Under the pieces are notes generated by a model. That model did not search any database and was not told the origin of the DNA. It was given only the letters and a program-made list of their open reading frames with translations. The translations under genes were made by a program, and so were the position numbers. Shown here one piece after another: positions 18,372 through 38,500 of a stretch of 64,000 nt of DNA. How positions within the stretch are numbered: position 1 is the first letter of the stretch; every line of letters starts with the position of its first letter. This DNA comes from Streptomyces sp. CNH099 (lineage in GTDB: Bacteria; Actinomycetota; Actinomycetes; Streptomycetales; Streptomycetaceae), in assembly GCA_000514715.1 (NCBI GenBank), contig AZWL01000009.1:124186-188185 (forward strand). The letters run 5' to 3'.

Positions 18372-19067
18372 ATGGCCAGCAGTGAACCCACACCCGAGAA
18401 GACCGGGCGTCTGAAGCAGATCGCCCTCACGTACAAGATGACCAGGCGGGCCGACCCCAAGGTCGGTCTGATCGTCGCGGGCGTGGGCATCCTGGTCCTC
18501 GGTGCCGCCCTGGGAGTCGGCTTCCTCATCGGGCACCCGGTCTATCTGGGCATCGTCGGTTTTCTGCTGTCGCTGCTCGGCATGGCGATCGTCTTCGGGC
18601 GGCGCGCGGAGGCGGCGGCGTTCGGCCAGATGGAGGGCCAGCCGGGCGCGGCCGCGGCGGTGCTGGACAACATGAAGCGCGGCTGGACCGTCACCCCGGC
18701 GGTGGCGATGACCCGGCAGCAGGACGTCGTGCACCGGGCCGTGGGCAAGGCGGGCATCGTGCTGGTCGCCGAGGGCAACCCGAACCGGCTGAAGGGCCTG
18801 CTGGCGGCCGAGAAGAAGCGGATGAACCGGGTCGTCGCGGACGTTCCCGTGCACGACGTCGTCGTGGGCAACGACGAGGGCCAGGTGCCGCTGAAGAAGG
18901 TGCGCACCACGCTGATGAAGCTGCCGCGGGTGCTGCAGGGCCCGCAGGTCACGCAGGTCAACGACCGGCTGAAGGCGCTGGGCGACCTGATGAGCAACAT
19001 GCCGGTCCCGAAGGGCCCGATGCCGAAGGGCATGCGCATGCCGAAGGGCGGCGGCAGGCTGCGCTGA
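18372..19067 (+). CDS. DUF4191 membrane protein
   Basis: 231 residues. After a basic N-terminus come two adjacent membrane spans (about residues 36-58 and 62-80; VGLIVAGVGILVLGAALGVG and YLGIVGFLLSLLGMAIVF), then a cytosolic domain containing KAGIVLVAEGNPNRLKGLLAAEKKR and a basic Met/Pro/Lys tail (MPKGPMPKGM). This is the DUF4191 family, a conserved actinobacterial protein found between lipA and glnA; function unknown. Confidence 0.88.
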   Translation: MASSEPTPEKTGRLKQIALTYKMTRRADPKVGLIVAGVGILVLGAALGVGFLIGHPVYLGIVGFLLSLLGMAIVFGRRAEAAAFGQMEGQPGAAAAVLDNMKRGWTVTPAVAMTRQQDVVHRAVGKAGIVLVAEGNPNRLKGLLAAEKKRMNRVVADVPVHDVVVGNDEGQVPLKKVRTTLMKLPRVLQGPQVTQVNDRLKALGDLMSNMPVPKGPMPKGMRMPKGGGRLR

Positions 19068-19075
19068 GCGCGGCG

Positions 19076-19126
19076 GCGCCCGGCGGCCCGTTCCGTACGC
19101 GGAGGCGGGGCGGGCCCTGCGGGCGC
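19076..19126. terminator. Hairpin between convergent DUF4191 and RDD genes
   Basis: GCGCCCG (19076-19082) pairs with CGGGCGC (19120-19126) and inside it GGCCCG (19085-19090) pairs with CGGGCC (19111-19116). It lies between two converging stops. Confidence 0.6.
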
Positions 19127-19161
19127 TGTGTCCAGATCCGCGTCAGAGTGTCAGACCCGCG

Positions 19162-19638
19162 TCAGATCCGCACCTCGACGGCGCGTGCCACGCGGTCGTG
19201 GAGGCCGCGGGTGTCGCGGTCGAAGACGACGGCCGGGATCAGCAGGCACAGCAGGACGGTGCGGACGACCGTCGCGAGGAAGCCGAGCCGGGGGCCCCGC
19301 TCGGAGACGACGCGGATACGCACGATCCGCTTGCCCGGCGTGAGACCGACCGTGCCGACCAGCAGCACGGTCATCACGAAGAAGACGGCCATGGTCCACA
19401 CCGCCACCGACTGGCTCTCGCCGTCGGCGAACAGGCCGTAGGCGATCAGCTGGCACAGCATCCAGTCGATGACCAGCGCCGCGATCCGCCTGCCGACCGG
19501 CGCGACGGAGCCGGGCCCCGTCTCGGGCAGCCCGAGGCGCTCCCCTCGGTAGCCGAAGTCGACGCCCATGTCCTCGGCCGCCGAGCGGGGGCCGGAGAGC
19601 CACGAACCGATTGCCTGCCGCTTCTCCGCGTTGTCCAC
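19162..19638 (-). CDS. RDD-family membrane protein
   Basis: 158 residues from GTG 19638 ([17 protein letters not shown]); the longer frame to 19785 would run across the glnA regulatory region. The RDD signature is at [16 protein letters not shown], followed by two to three hydrophobic spans ([48 protein letters not shown]) and the typical [15 protein letters not shown] proteins have been linked to transport or stress, but no role can be assigned here. It is divergent from glnA. Confidence 0.88.
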   Translation of the reverse strand: MDNAEKRQAIGSWLSGPRSAAEDMGVDFGYRGERLGLPETGPGSVAPVGRRIAALVIDWMLCQLIAYGLFADGESQSVAVWTMAVFFVMTVLLVGTVGLTPGKRIVRIRVVSERGPRLGFLATVVRTVLLCLLIPAVVFDRDTRGLHDRVARAVEVRI

Positions 19639-19778
19639 GTATCCACGGTACTGCCCGCCCCCGGATCCCCCTCCTCGCCCCCCGCCGGCCGATCCCGGAC
19701 GGCATACGATTCCGGCCACCCGCGGGGCGCCTGGCGAGCCGCCGGCGGCGCGTTTCCGGGCCGCACGGAGGCGCGCGG

Positions 19779-19816
19779 TTAACATCGGCGAAACAAATGG
19801 GTCATGCCCGAGAAAT
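19779..19816 (+). promoter_or_regulatory. GlnR-type binding box upstream of glnA
   Basis: Four half-elements are each separated by exactly six bases: TTAAC (19779), GAAAC (19790), GTCAT (19801) and GAAAT (19812). This reproduces the Streptomyces GlnR layout of a-site gTnAC and b-site GaAAC repeated with n6 gaps. It ends 115 bases before the glnA start, so nitrogen control by GlnR is well supported. Confidence 0.82.
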
Positions 19817-19931
19817 CCCGGGTGCCTACGCTCGGGCGAGCAGCCGGCACGCCGGCTCCCGCCGGTACGCGCACCCGCGCGGACTCAGCAGGCTTACCCG
19901 TCCCCTCGCGGCGGGACATAGGAGGAGTTGG

Positions 19932-21347
<1,416 letters not shown>

Positions 21348-21428
21348 GCAGCAGGGCCGGGTGCCCTGGACGGAAGTCCGAGTTCCCCGTAACCACACCG
21401 ACTGGCGGGACGGGCGGCGCAATCCGAC

Positions 21429-21558
21429 GTGACCGGCGTACGCCGGTCACGGGGTGTCGGCGCGGGCTGCCCAACGGTCGGCGGCGAGACTGCCGGACGC
21501 GCGCCTGACACGTTCGGGTATTCGTTCGACGTGCACGGCGGAAGGGCCTTCCGCCGTG
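21429..21558. terminator. Two hairpins between convergent glnA and the cluster MFS gene
   Basis: A 22-bp perfect palindrome (21429-21450, half GTGACCGGCGT) and a second hairpin with 12-bp arms CACGGCGGAAGG and CCTTCCGCCGTG around one base (21534-21558). They separate the core chromosome from the biosynthetic cluster and may each terminate one strand. Confidence 0.65.
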
Positions 21559-21568
21559 GGCCGGTCCG

Positions 21569-22813
21569 TCATCCCTTCGCACCCCCGCCGGGAGCCGGGG
21601 GGTGCTCCGCCGCCGGATGGCGGACCAGGCTCAGCAGCACCAGTGCGCACAGGGTCGCCCCCACGGCGACCGCCACGAGTACGGTGCCCACGGCAAGGTG
21701 CTCGAACAGCACGCCCGCCGTCCCGTACGCGAGCGGACTGGCCACGAAGACGGCGGCGCCGAACAGCGGGATCACGTGTGGGCGCAGGTCCTCCGGCGGC
21801 CGCAGCGTCAGCAGCGCGACGGCTGGCGCGGTCACCCCGGGCAGGAACATGCAGGCGGCGCCGATCGTGAGGGCCGCGGAGACGGCCGGCTGGCCCCACG
21901 GCAGCAGCCACAGCATGGCGGCGGCGCCCACGCCGCCGCAGGCGGCGAAGCGCACCGGGGAGATCCGGCCGGCGAGCCGGGCGACGACGACGGTGCCCAC
22001 CGCGGTTCCGCCGCCCCACGCGGCCATCAGCCAGCCGACCACGTGCGGGTCGGAGTCGTAGCGGCTCCTGGCCATCACCGGCAGCGCGAGCAGAACGACG
22101 GGCATGAGCAGGCCGTACCCGAAGGCGGCGATCGATATCCGCTTCAGCACCGGGTCCCGGAGTACGAAGGTCAGTCCCTCCCCCATCTTGCTCGCCGACA
22201 TCGGCTCCGGAGCCCGCTTGCGCCGCGGCAGCCCGAGCAGCAGCAGCGCCGACACCGCGAACGTGCCGGCGTCGACCCACAGCACGTGCAGCGGGCCGAA
22301 CCCGGCGATCAGGAAGCCGGCGGTCGCCGGGCCGACCAGCCGGGCCGTCGAAGTCGCCGTCTCGAACAGGGCGTTGGCCGCGGTGACGACGCGCTCGTCC
22401 GACCCGAGGGTCTCGACGAGCAGCATCCGCTGCGAGGGCAGGTAGGCCGACGCGATGCAGCCGAGGAGGGCGACGATGACCAGCAGCACCCCGAACGACA
22501 GCGCCCCCGCCAGGTACAGCGCGGGCACCGCAGCGATCAGGACCGCGCCGACGGCGTCGCCCACGATGGACACGCGGCGGGCGCCCCACCGGGCCACGAG
22601 CAGGCCGGCGGGCATGCTCAGCAGCGGCACCGGCAGGATCTGGACGACGAACACCAGCCCCATCCGCGCCGGCGACCCGGTGGTCATCAGGACGAACCAC
22701 GGCAGCGCCAGGGTCGTCATCTGGGTGCCGATCGAGGAGACGAACTCCGCGACGACGACCCTGCGGAACTGCCCGCTCCGCAGAGCCGAGCGCTTCGCCG
22801 GCGCGGTGGTCAC
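21569..22813 (-). CDS. MFS exporter of the biosynthetic cluster
   Basis: 414 residues from GTG 22813, with about 12 hydrophobic spans. It resembles the MFS_3/enterobactin-exporter-like group (RRVVVAEFVSSIGTQMTTLALPWF, PAGLLVARWGARRVSIVGD between spans 2 and 3, SQRMLLVETLGSDERVVTAANAL). It is the last gene of the NRPS-E/P450 unit, 34 bases behind the P450. Export of, or self-resistance to, the lipopeptide product is the likely role. No other resistance gene is visible in the window. The ribosome site is weak, which suggests coupling to the gene upstream. Confidence 0.83.
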   Translation of the reverse strand: MTTAPAKRSALRSGQFRRVVVAEFVSSIGTQMTTLALPWFVLMTTGSPARMGLVFVVQILPVPLLSMPAGLLVARWGARRVSIVGDAVGAVLIAAVPALYLAGALSFGVLLVIVALLGCIASAYLPSQRMLLVETLGSDERVVTAANALFETATSTARLVGPATAGFLIAGFGPLHVLWVDAGTFAVSALLLLGLPRRKRAPEPMSASKMGEGLTFVLRDPVLKRISIAAFGYGLLMPVVLLALPVMARSRYDSDPHVVGWLMAAWGGGTAVGTVVVARLAGRISPVRFAACGGVGAAAMLWLLPWGQPAVSAALTIGAACMFLPGVTAPAVALLTLRPPEDLRPHVIPLFGAAVFVASPLAYGTAGVLFEHLAVGTVLVAVAVGATLCALVLLSLVRHPAAEHPPAPGGGAKG

Positions 22814-22847
22814 CGGGCGGTCCGGGCCGGGCCGCCGGGGCCGCCCG

Positions 22848-24041
22848 TCACCATGCCACCGGCAGCCGGTGTACGCCGTAGACGGTCATGTTCGAGCGCG
22901 TCGGGATCTCGTCCGGCTGCGCGGCCAGCCGCAGACCCGGGAACCGCTTGAGGAGCGTGGCGTAGCCGATGCGCAGCTCCAGGCGGGCCAGCTGCTGCCC
23001 GAGGCACTGGTGGATGCCGTGGCTGAAGGTGAGGTGGCCGATCTCGCCCTGGGTGACGTCGAGCCGGTCCGGGTCGGGGAACTGGTTCGGGTCGCGGTTC
23101 ACGCTGGGCAGGTGGATCAGCACCGTGTCCCCCTTGCGCAGGGTCAACCCGTCCAGTTCGACGTCCTCGGTGGCGGTGCGCTGCACGCCCACGTGCACGA
23201 CGGTCAGATAGCGCAGCAGTTCTTCGACCGCCCCCTCCATCAGCGACTCGTCCGCGCGCAGCAGTTCCGTCTGGTCCGGGTTGCTCAGCAGCGCGTACGT
23301 CCCGAGCGACAGCATGTTCGCCGTGGTCTCGTGGCCGGCGACGAGCAGCAGGAGGGTCGCCCCGATCGACTCCGGCAGGCTGATCTCCTCCCCCGACACC
23401 AGCACGCTCAGCACGTCGTCCGCCGGCTCGGCCTTCTTCCGGGCGAGCAGCTCACCGGTCAGCTCGACGAGGTCGCCGAGCACCTGCTGCACCTCCTGCG
23501 GCTCGACGTCCAGGCTCAGCAGCTTCTCCGAGTTGCCCTCGAAGCGGTCCCGGGCGTCGAGCGGTACGCCCAGCAGCTCGCAGATCACCTGGGAGGACAC
23601 CGGCACCGCGTAGTCCGTGACCAGGTCCGCGGGCGGCCCCTTGGCGAGCATGGCGTCGGCGTACTGCGCGGTGATCTCCTCGATCCGCGGCGTGAGCAGC
23701 CGCATCCGGCGCAGGGTGAACTGCCCGGCCAGCTGCCGCCGGAAGCGGGTGTGGTCCGGCGGGTCCATGTGCTCGAACAGGCCCGGGATGTCCGCCTCCA
23801 GGTCCGCCGCGCGGTTGGACGGGAACGCCAGGTGCTTGTTCGTCGGCGCCGAGCTGAACCGCTTGTCCGACAGGATCGAGCGGCCCAGCTTGTAGCTGGT
23901 GACGAGCCATCCCTCGTACCCGTCGGGGAAGGTCATACGGGAGACCGGCCCCTGGGCGCGCAGCGCCTCCGGCGGGTCGAACGGGCGCTCCCGGAGCGTG
24001 GGCAGCCCGTTGGAGAGGGGACACGTCGCGTCGTCGGTCAT
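22848..24041 (-). CDS. Cytochrome P450 tailoring enzyme (CYP105-like)
   Basis: 397 residues. The oxygen-binding I-helix AGHETT (about 235-240), the K-helix ExxR (EELLR, about 275) and the heme loop FSHGIHQCLGQQ with Cys about 346 are intact, so it should be an active soluble bacterial P450. It starts at ATG 24041 behind GGAAGGAAGG, 67 bases after the NRPS-E stop. Electrons probably come from the 3Fe-4S ferredoxin at 34499-34693. It probably hydroxylates the lipid chain or an amino-acid side chain of the product; position unknown. Confidence 0.92.
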   Translation of the reverse strand: MTDDATCPLSNGLPTLRERPFDPPEALRAQGPVSRMTFPDGYEGWLVTSYKLGRSILSDKRFSSAPTNKHLAFPSNRAADLEADIPGLFEHMDPPDHTRFRRQLAGQFTLRRMRLLTPRIEEITAQYADAMLAKGPPADLVTDYAVPVSSQVICELLGVPLDARDRFEGNSEKLLSLDVEPQEVQQVLGDLVELTGELLARKKAEPADDVLSVLVSGEEISLPESIGATLLLLVAGHETTANMLSLGTYALLSNPDQTELLRADESLMEGAVEELLRYLTVVHVGVQRTATEDVELDGLTLRKGDTVLIHLPSVNRDPNQFPDPDRLDVTQGEIGHLTFSHGIHQCLGQQLARLELRIGYATLLKRFPGLRLAAQPDEIPTRSNMTVYGVHRLPVAW

Positions 24042-24108
24042 GTCTGCCTTCCTTCCGCCGTCGGTCGACGGCTTCCGATGGATGGGTGTCGGGCGAGTCG
24101 GGCGGCGC

Positions 24109-33417
<9,309 letters not shown>

Positions 33418-33547
33418 GCGCGAATCTCCTGATCGTTGGTCTCGGCGGCGGAACAGACGAATACGCGGTGCCGGTGGGAGGAAAGGGGGCGCGCGTGTCC
33501 ACGTCGCAACGGCCCTGCCGAGCGCGGAAGGACGGGGCGCGCGATGC

Positions 33548-33577
33548 ATGCTGGCACCAGGTGAACCGGGGAGTCCA
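33548..33577 (-). promoter_or_regulatory. Promoter of the NRPS-E / P450 / MFS unit
   Basis: On the minus strand TGGACT (33577-33572), an 18-base spacer and CAGCAT (33553-33548) form a -35/-10 pair, lying 36 bases downstream of the StrR-type site and about 130 bases before the NRPS start. The CCR promoter has exactly the same two hexamers and spacer length, within the shared 12-mer GGTGCCAGCATG, which makes chance unlikely. Confidence 0.68.
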
Positions 33578-33613
33578 CCGCCGTCGTACGCCGCGGTGCG
33601 CACGGGGTCGGGT

Positions 33614-33642
33614 GTTCAACCGTCCGGTGCGGCCAGTTGAAC
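33614..33642. promoter_or_regulatory. StrR-type regulator site upstream of NRPS-E
   Basis: GTTCAACCG, 11 bases, CAGTTGAAC: an interrupted palindrome with one mismatched pair, in the same 9-11-9 layout as the StrR consensus GTTCGACTG(N11)CAGTCGAAC. It lies in the 302-base gap between the thioesterase stop and the NRPS start, just upstream of the TGGACT-N18-CAGCAT promoter. Nothing else in this gap looks like a gene. Confidence 0.75.
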
Positions 33643-33719
33643 GCGGTACGGACGGCGCCGGCGCACAGCGGGTTGTTCTCTGCCGCTGGGAACCGTCCGA
33701 CGCGCCGGGATCTCCGGAC

Positions 33720-34481
33720 TCAGACGGTGCGGGTGGCGGACGCGGAAACGCCGACAGCTCCCGCGACGACGGCCATGACGCCGGCGCCGGGGTGGAGGAA
33801 GAAGTGACCCCCCGGCAGGAGGCGCACGCCCGCGTCCACGTCGGTCTGCCGGCGCCAGCCCGCCAAGTCGGTCGGCGGCACCAGCGCGTCGTCGGCGCCG
33901 CCGAGCACGGTGAGGGGGACCGGCAACGGCGGCTCGGGGCGGTACCGGTAGGTCTCCAGCGCCGCGAAGTCGGCCCGTATCGTCGGCAGCATCAGGCTCA
34001 TCAGCTCCTCGTCCTCCAGCAACTCGCGCGGGGTGCCGCCGAGGGTGCGCAGTTCGCCGACGACGTCGGCGTCGGACGCCTGGTGCACCGGGGGCCGGGT
34101 GCGGGGGACGTCGGGCGCCGCGGCGGCGGACACGAACAGGTGGGCGGGCAGCGGTCGTCGGCGGCGGCGCAGGGTCCTTGTCAGTTCGAACGCGAGCAGG
34201 CCGCCCATGCTGTGGCCGAACAAGGCGAAGGGCCGGTCCAGATGAGGGGCCAGCGCCTCGGCCAGCGCACCGGCGAGCTGCGGCAGCCCGGTCATCGGCG
34301 GTTCGAGGATGCGGCCACCGCGACCGGGCAGTTCGAGCGGGCAGACTTGGATGCCGGGGGGCGCCAGGTCGTGCCAGTCTCGGTAGGCGGCGGCGCTGCC
34401 GCCGGCGTACGGCAGGCAGAACAGCCGGAATGCGGCCCCTTGTCCGGGCTCGTTGCGGCCGAACCACGGGTTGCGCACCAT
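33720..34481 (-). CDS. Type II thioesterase
   Basis: 253 residues of the alpha/beta-hydrolase fold. Motifs: RLFCLPYAGGSA (oxyanion region), GHSMGG with the nucleophile Ser about 91, and the catalytic His in GGHFFLH. Such enzymes free stalled or misprimed carrier proteins in PKS/NRPS lines. ATG 34481 follows AAGGAG; it lies 17 bases after the ferredoxin stop and is the last gene of the PKS unit. Because no TE domain exists in the megasynthases, a direct role in release cannot be fully excluded, but its sequence is of the proofreading type. Confidence 0.93.
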   Translation of the reverse strand: MVRNPWFGRNEPGQGAAFRLFCLPYAGGSAAAYRDWHDLAPPGIQVCPLELPGRGGRILEPPMTGLPQLAGALAEALAPHLDRPFALFGHSMGGLLAFELTRTLRRRRRPLPAHLFVSAAAAPDVPRTRPPVHQASDADVVGELRTLGGTPRELLEDEELMSLMLPTIRADFAALETYRYRPEPPLPVPLTVLGGADDALVPPTDLAGWRRQTDVDAGVRLLPGGHFFLHPGAGVMAVVAGAVGVSASATRTV

Positions 34482-34498
34482 TCCGTACTCCTTCGTCT

Positions 34499-34693
34499 TC
34501 AGTCGGTCAGGCTCAGAGCGCCCGACGGGCAGCGGCGTACCGCGTCCTCGGCGTCCTTCAGCTGCACGTCCGCCGGTACGGCCCGCAGCACCACGACCGT
34601 TCCGTCCTCGTCCGACTGGTCGAACAACTCGGGTGAGGTCAGGGCGCACATGCCCGAGCCGACACAGGTGCCGGCGTCGGCTTCGATGCGCAT
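34499..34693 (-). CDS. 3Fe-4S ferredoxin for the P450
   Basis: 64 residues beginning MRIEADAGTCVGSGMC. The cysteine pattern C-x5-C ... CP, with Gly/Ser in place of the central cysteine, is that of the [3Fe-4S] ferredoxins that serve actinomycete P450s. ATG 34693 is chosen because GGAGGA lies 7 bases upstream; TTG 34699 is in frame but unlikely. It sits between the reductase and thioesterase genes, in a different operon from the only P450 of the cluster. No ferredoxin reductase is present in the window. Confidence 0.92.
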   Translation of the reverse strand: MRIEADAGTCVGSGMCALTSPELFDQSDEDGTVVVLRAVPADVQLKDAEDAVRRCPSGALSLTD

Positions 34694-34745
34694 GGTCAAA
34701 TCCTCCGGTGCACGAGGGGCGGAAGTCGGCGGCGGGGACGGCGGT

Positions 34746-35495
34746 TCAGGTGGCCAGGCCCCCGTCGATGGTGAAGGTGGCGCCCGTGAGGTAGCCGGCT
34801 CGGTCCGAGACGAGGAAGGACACGAGGTCAGCGACCTCTTCCGGACGGCCGAGCCGGCCGAGGGCGATGCGCTGCTCGAACCGGCCGCGGATCTCCGGTT
34901 CGAGGGCGAGCACGGGGTCGGTGGCGATGAAGCCGGGTGCGACCGTGTTCGCCCGGATGCCGTAGCGGCCCACCTCCCTGGCCAGGGACTTGGTGAAGCC
35001 GACGATCCCGGCCTTGGACGCGGCGTAGTTGGTCTGTCCCGCGTTTCCGTGCAGGCCGGCGACGGAGGACAGGGTGACGATCGCGCCGCGACGGCGTTCG
35101 ATCATGTCGCCGACGACGGCGCGGCAGACGTGGAAGACCCCGTCGAGGTTCGTACGCAGCACGTCGTGCCAGTCCGCGTCCTCCATCAGCTTCAGCGGCT
35201 GGTCGCGCAGCACCGCCGCGGAGGTGACGGCGGCATGCACGGGCCCGAGAGTGTCCTCGACGGAGTCGACGAACGCCTCGACGGCGTCGGGGTCGGCGAC
35301 GTCGGCGCGCCGGACCAGGGCCCGGCGGCCGGTGGCGGTGATCTCCTTCTCCACCTCGCCGGCGGCGGAGTCGTCGGAAGCGTAGGCCACGGCGACGTCG
35401 TGGCCGTCCCGGGCGAGCCGCAGGGCGACGGCCCGCCCGATACCGCGCGAGCCCCCCGCCACCAGGGCGACGGGGGTCGGGGACCGGTCACTCAT
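34746..35495 (-). CDS. FabG-like 3-oxoacyl reductase (SDR) of the cluster
   Basis: 249 residues, classical SDR: AGGSRGIGRAVA cofactor motif, catalytic Ser in TLSSVAG, YAASK, NTVAPGFIATD and the FabG-like C-terminus (YLTGATFTIDGGLAT). It should be an active NADPH-dependent ketoreductase acting on acyl-carrier-bound beta-ketones. It follows PKS-D by 63 bases, in the same direction. PKS-B has no KR domain, so this stand-alone enzyme is the natural candidate to reduce its beta-ketone to the hydroxyl that a depsipeptide ring closure would need. That role is inference. Confidence 0.9.
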   Translation of the reverse strand: MSDRSPTPVALVAGGSRGIGRAVALRLARDGHDVAVAYASDDSAAGEVEKEITATGRRALVRRADVADPDAVEAFVDSVEDTLGPVHAAVTSAAVLRDQPLKLMEDADWHDVLRTNLDGVFHVCRAVVGDMIERRRGAIVTLSSVAGLHGNAGQTNYAASKAGIVGFTKSLAREVGRYGIRANTVAPGFIATDPVLALEPEIRGRFEQRIALGRLGRPEEVADLVSFLVSDRAGYLTGATFTIDGGLAT

Positions 35496-35558
35496 ACGTG
35501 CTCTCCCGGGGTCGGTGGTCGATGACGCCGTCGGGTCGGTCGGGGCCGTGGAGGCCGC

Positions 35559-38500
35559 TCACGCCTCGTCCTCCTCGGCGCCCAGCAGTTCGCGCAACCG
35601 GGCCTCCACCTCGTCGTCGCTGAGGTGCGCGAGCGCGTCGATGTCGGCGCTGTCCGCGCCGTCGCCGTCACCGCCGTCCCGGGCCAGGACCTCGATCGCG
35701 TCCTGCGGGTCGGCGGCCGGTGCGCCCGCGCGGGCGTCCAGGACCTCGACGGTGTGGGCGACGGTGGGGTGTTCGAAGAAGGCGCGCAGGTCGAGTTCGG
35801 TGCCGAGGCGGGACTTCACCCGGGTGCCGATCTGCACGGCGGCCAGGGAGTGCCCGCCGAGGGCGAAGAAGTCGTCGTCGACGCCGATCCGGTCGAGCCC
35901 CAGCACCTCCTGCCACACCCCGGCGACGGCCTCCTCGCGGGGGGTGCGGGGCGCCACGTACGGGGTCGGCAGGTCGGGGCGCGGGTGCGTGGCACCGGGC
36001 AGCGCCAGTTCGTCCATCTCCCGGGCGAGCAGCGCGGGGGTCAGGGAGCGCGCCAGGTCGCGGACGGCGGTGAAGTCCCGGTGGGAGACGACGAGGTGGC
36101 CGGGCAGGTCCGGGGCGGCGAGGAGGCGGGCGAAGGCGTCCTTGCCCTGTTCCTCGGTGATCCCCTCGGCCAGGGTGCGCAGGACGCCGGCGCCGGCCGG
36201 CTCGTCTGCGCCGGCCGCGCCGGGGTCGTGCCCGTGGCCGGGCGCGGGCGGCTCGGCGGCGCGGGTGATCTGGTCGCGCAGCCCGTCCAGGTCGTTGATG
36301 CGCTTGATGGTGAAGTCGCCGATGCGGACGAGGACCCGGCCGTCGGGATCGAGGAGTTCGATGTCGCAGGTGCTGGTCTCGCCCGTGGCGTCGGCGGACT
36401 CCTTGAGCTCGACGTGGGCGTGGACGGTGCCGGTCAGGCCGTGCCGGAAGCGCAGGCTGCGGTAGCTGAACGGCAGGTAGTACGTGTCGGACACGTACAC
36501 GCGGGCCGTGCCGCCGGCCGCGTCGAGCAGCGCCGGGTGCAGCAGGTAGTGGTCGAGGTCGCCGTGGAACTCCTCATCCAGGTGCAGCGTGGCCAGCACC
36601 CGCCGCGGGCCGACCCGGATCTCGCGCATGCAGTTCCAGCGCGGCCCGAAGGAGAACTCGAGGGGCCCGCCCTTCTGGAACCGGTCCAGGCCGAGTCCGA
36701 GTGTGATCGACTCCTCGGTGTCGAGGACCTTCTTCACCTCGCAGGCGGCGCGGAGTTCGGCGAGGTCGCGCACCGTATCGGGTTCGGGGTCGGGAAAGGC
36801 GACGGTGCCGCTGGCATGGTCGTGCCAGGCCGCGGCCCCGGGCGCGCCGGTCCGGCTGCGTACGAGGAAGTGCCAACCGCCGTCGCGTTCCTCGACGGTG
36901 GTGAACACCTCGCGGATCTGCCCGTCCGGCACGACGACGGGGATCATGTACTGCACGTCGCCGATCTCGATGTCCCTCCCGGCGGCCTGCTCGGCCACGG
37001 CCGCCCGGACCAGTTCCAGGTAGGCGGTGCCCGGGACGAGCCCGTGGTCCTGGATGCGGTGGTCGCCGACGATCCAGCTGTCGGCGGTGCTGAGGACGGT
37101 GGCGTACGTACGGGACGTGGCGGTGCTGCGGACCAGGCGCTGCAGCAGGGGGTGGCCGCCGGTCCCGGCCGCCTCGGGTGCGGCGCCGAAGCGGGCGCCG
37201 AGGCCGGCGGCCATGCCCACCTCGTGCCAGGTGTCCCAGCCGACCGCCGTGACCGGGACGCCGGTCTCGCGCCGCTTCCACTGGGCGAACGCGTCCAGGA
37301 AGGCGTTGCCCGCGGCGTAGTCGCTCTGGCCGGGGCCGCCGAGGACGCCGGTCACCGAGGAGCACAGCAGCATGAAGTCCAGGTCGTCGTCACGGCAGGC
37401 CCGGTCCAGCACGAGCAGGCCGTGGGTCTTGGCGGCGAGCACCTGGTCGGCGTCGGCCGGGGACTTCGCGGCGATCACCCCCTGCGAGGGGCTGCCGGCC
37501 GCGTGCACGACGCCGTTCAGCGGTCCCGCGGCCGCGCGGAGTTCGCGTACGGCCCGGCGGGTCTGCTTCTCGTCGGTGATGTCGGCGCGCAGGAGGTGGA
37601 CGCGGGCGCCGAGGTCCTGGATGCGGCGCAGCCGCAGGATGCGCCTGCTGACGGGGTCGTTCTCGCCGTGGCCGGCGAGGTGCGCGTCCCAGTCGCCGGG
37701 CGCGGGGAACGCGGACCGGCCGAGCAGGGCGAGTACGGGCTGCCGGGCGGTGGCGGCGATGTGCTCGGCCATGGCCAGGCCGAGGCCGCCGAGACCGCCG
37801 GTGACCAGGTAGACGCCGTCGTCGCGCAGGCCGGTGCCGTCGGCCGCGAGCGGCGCGGTGGCGAAGGTACGGCGCCACCAGTGCCGGCCGCGCAGGGCGA
37901 GTTCGGGCTCCTCCGCCGCACCGGTCAGGGCGGTGCACAGGGCACGTACGGCTTCGTCGTGGGAAGAGCGGAGGGCTCGGGGGTCGGTGCCGGTGACGTC
38001 CAGGACGCGGCAGGCGGTGTCGGCGGTCTCCTGGGGTATGACGGTGGCGGCGCCGAGCAGCAGGGCGTGTTCGGGCCGCAGCGGCTCCTCGCCGGTGACG
38101 TCGTAGACGCCGCGGCAGACCACGTCGACGGTGGCGGGCACGGCGGGCCGCTCGCCGGAGGACAGCGCCTGCGCGAGCGCAAGGAGGCTGTCGAACCCGG
38201 TGCGGCGGGCGCCGTCCAGCCGCTCGGGCGTGGGCGGCTCCCCCGGCGCCGGGTCGCCGGCGGAATCCGCCGAGGTGCTCCACAGGTGGACGAAGCGCAG
38301 CCGCGCCCCGGCTCCGGCCGCGGCGAGCCGCCCGGCGAGGGAGGAGACGAGCGCGGTCAGATCGTTCCGGTCGGCGGGGTCCACGGTCCAGGTGTCGGCC
38401 GCTCCGTCCCGCTCGCCGCCCGCGGTGACCCGTACGACCTGGTCGCCGGCGGCGGCCAGGCGGTCGGCGAGGGCGTCGCCGAGGGCGATGCCGGCGCCCA

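Noticed and set aside
33720..34481. The thioesterase as the chain-releasing TE
   Set aside because: It is discrete and of the type II (proofreading) kind; the terminal C domain of NRPS-E is the better release candidate.
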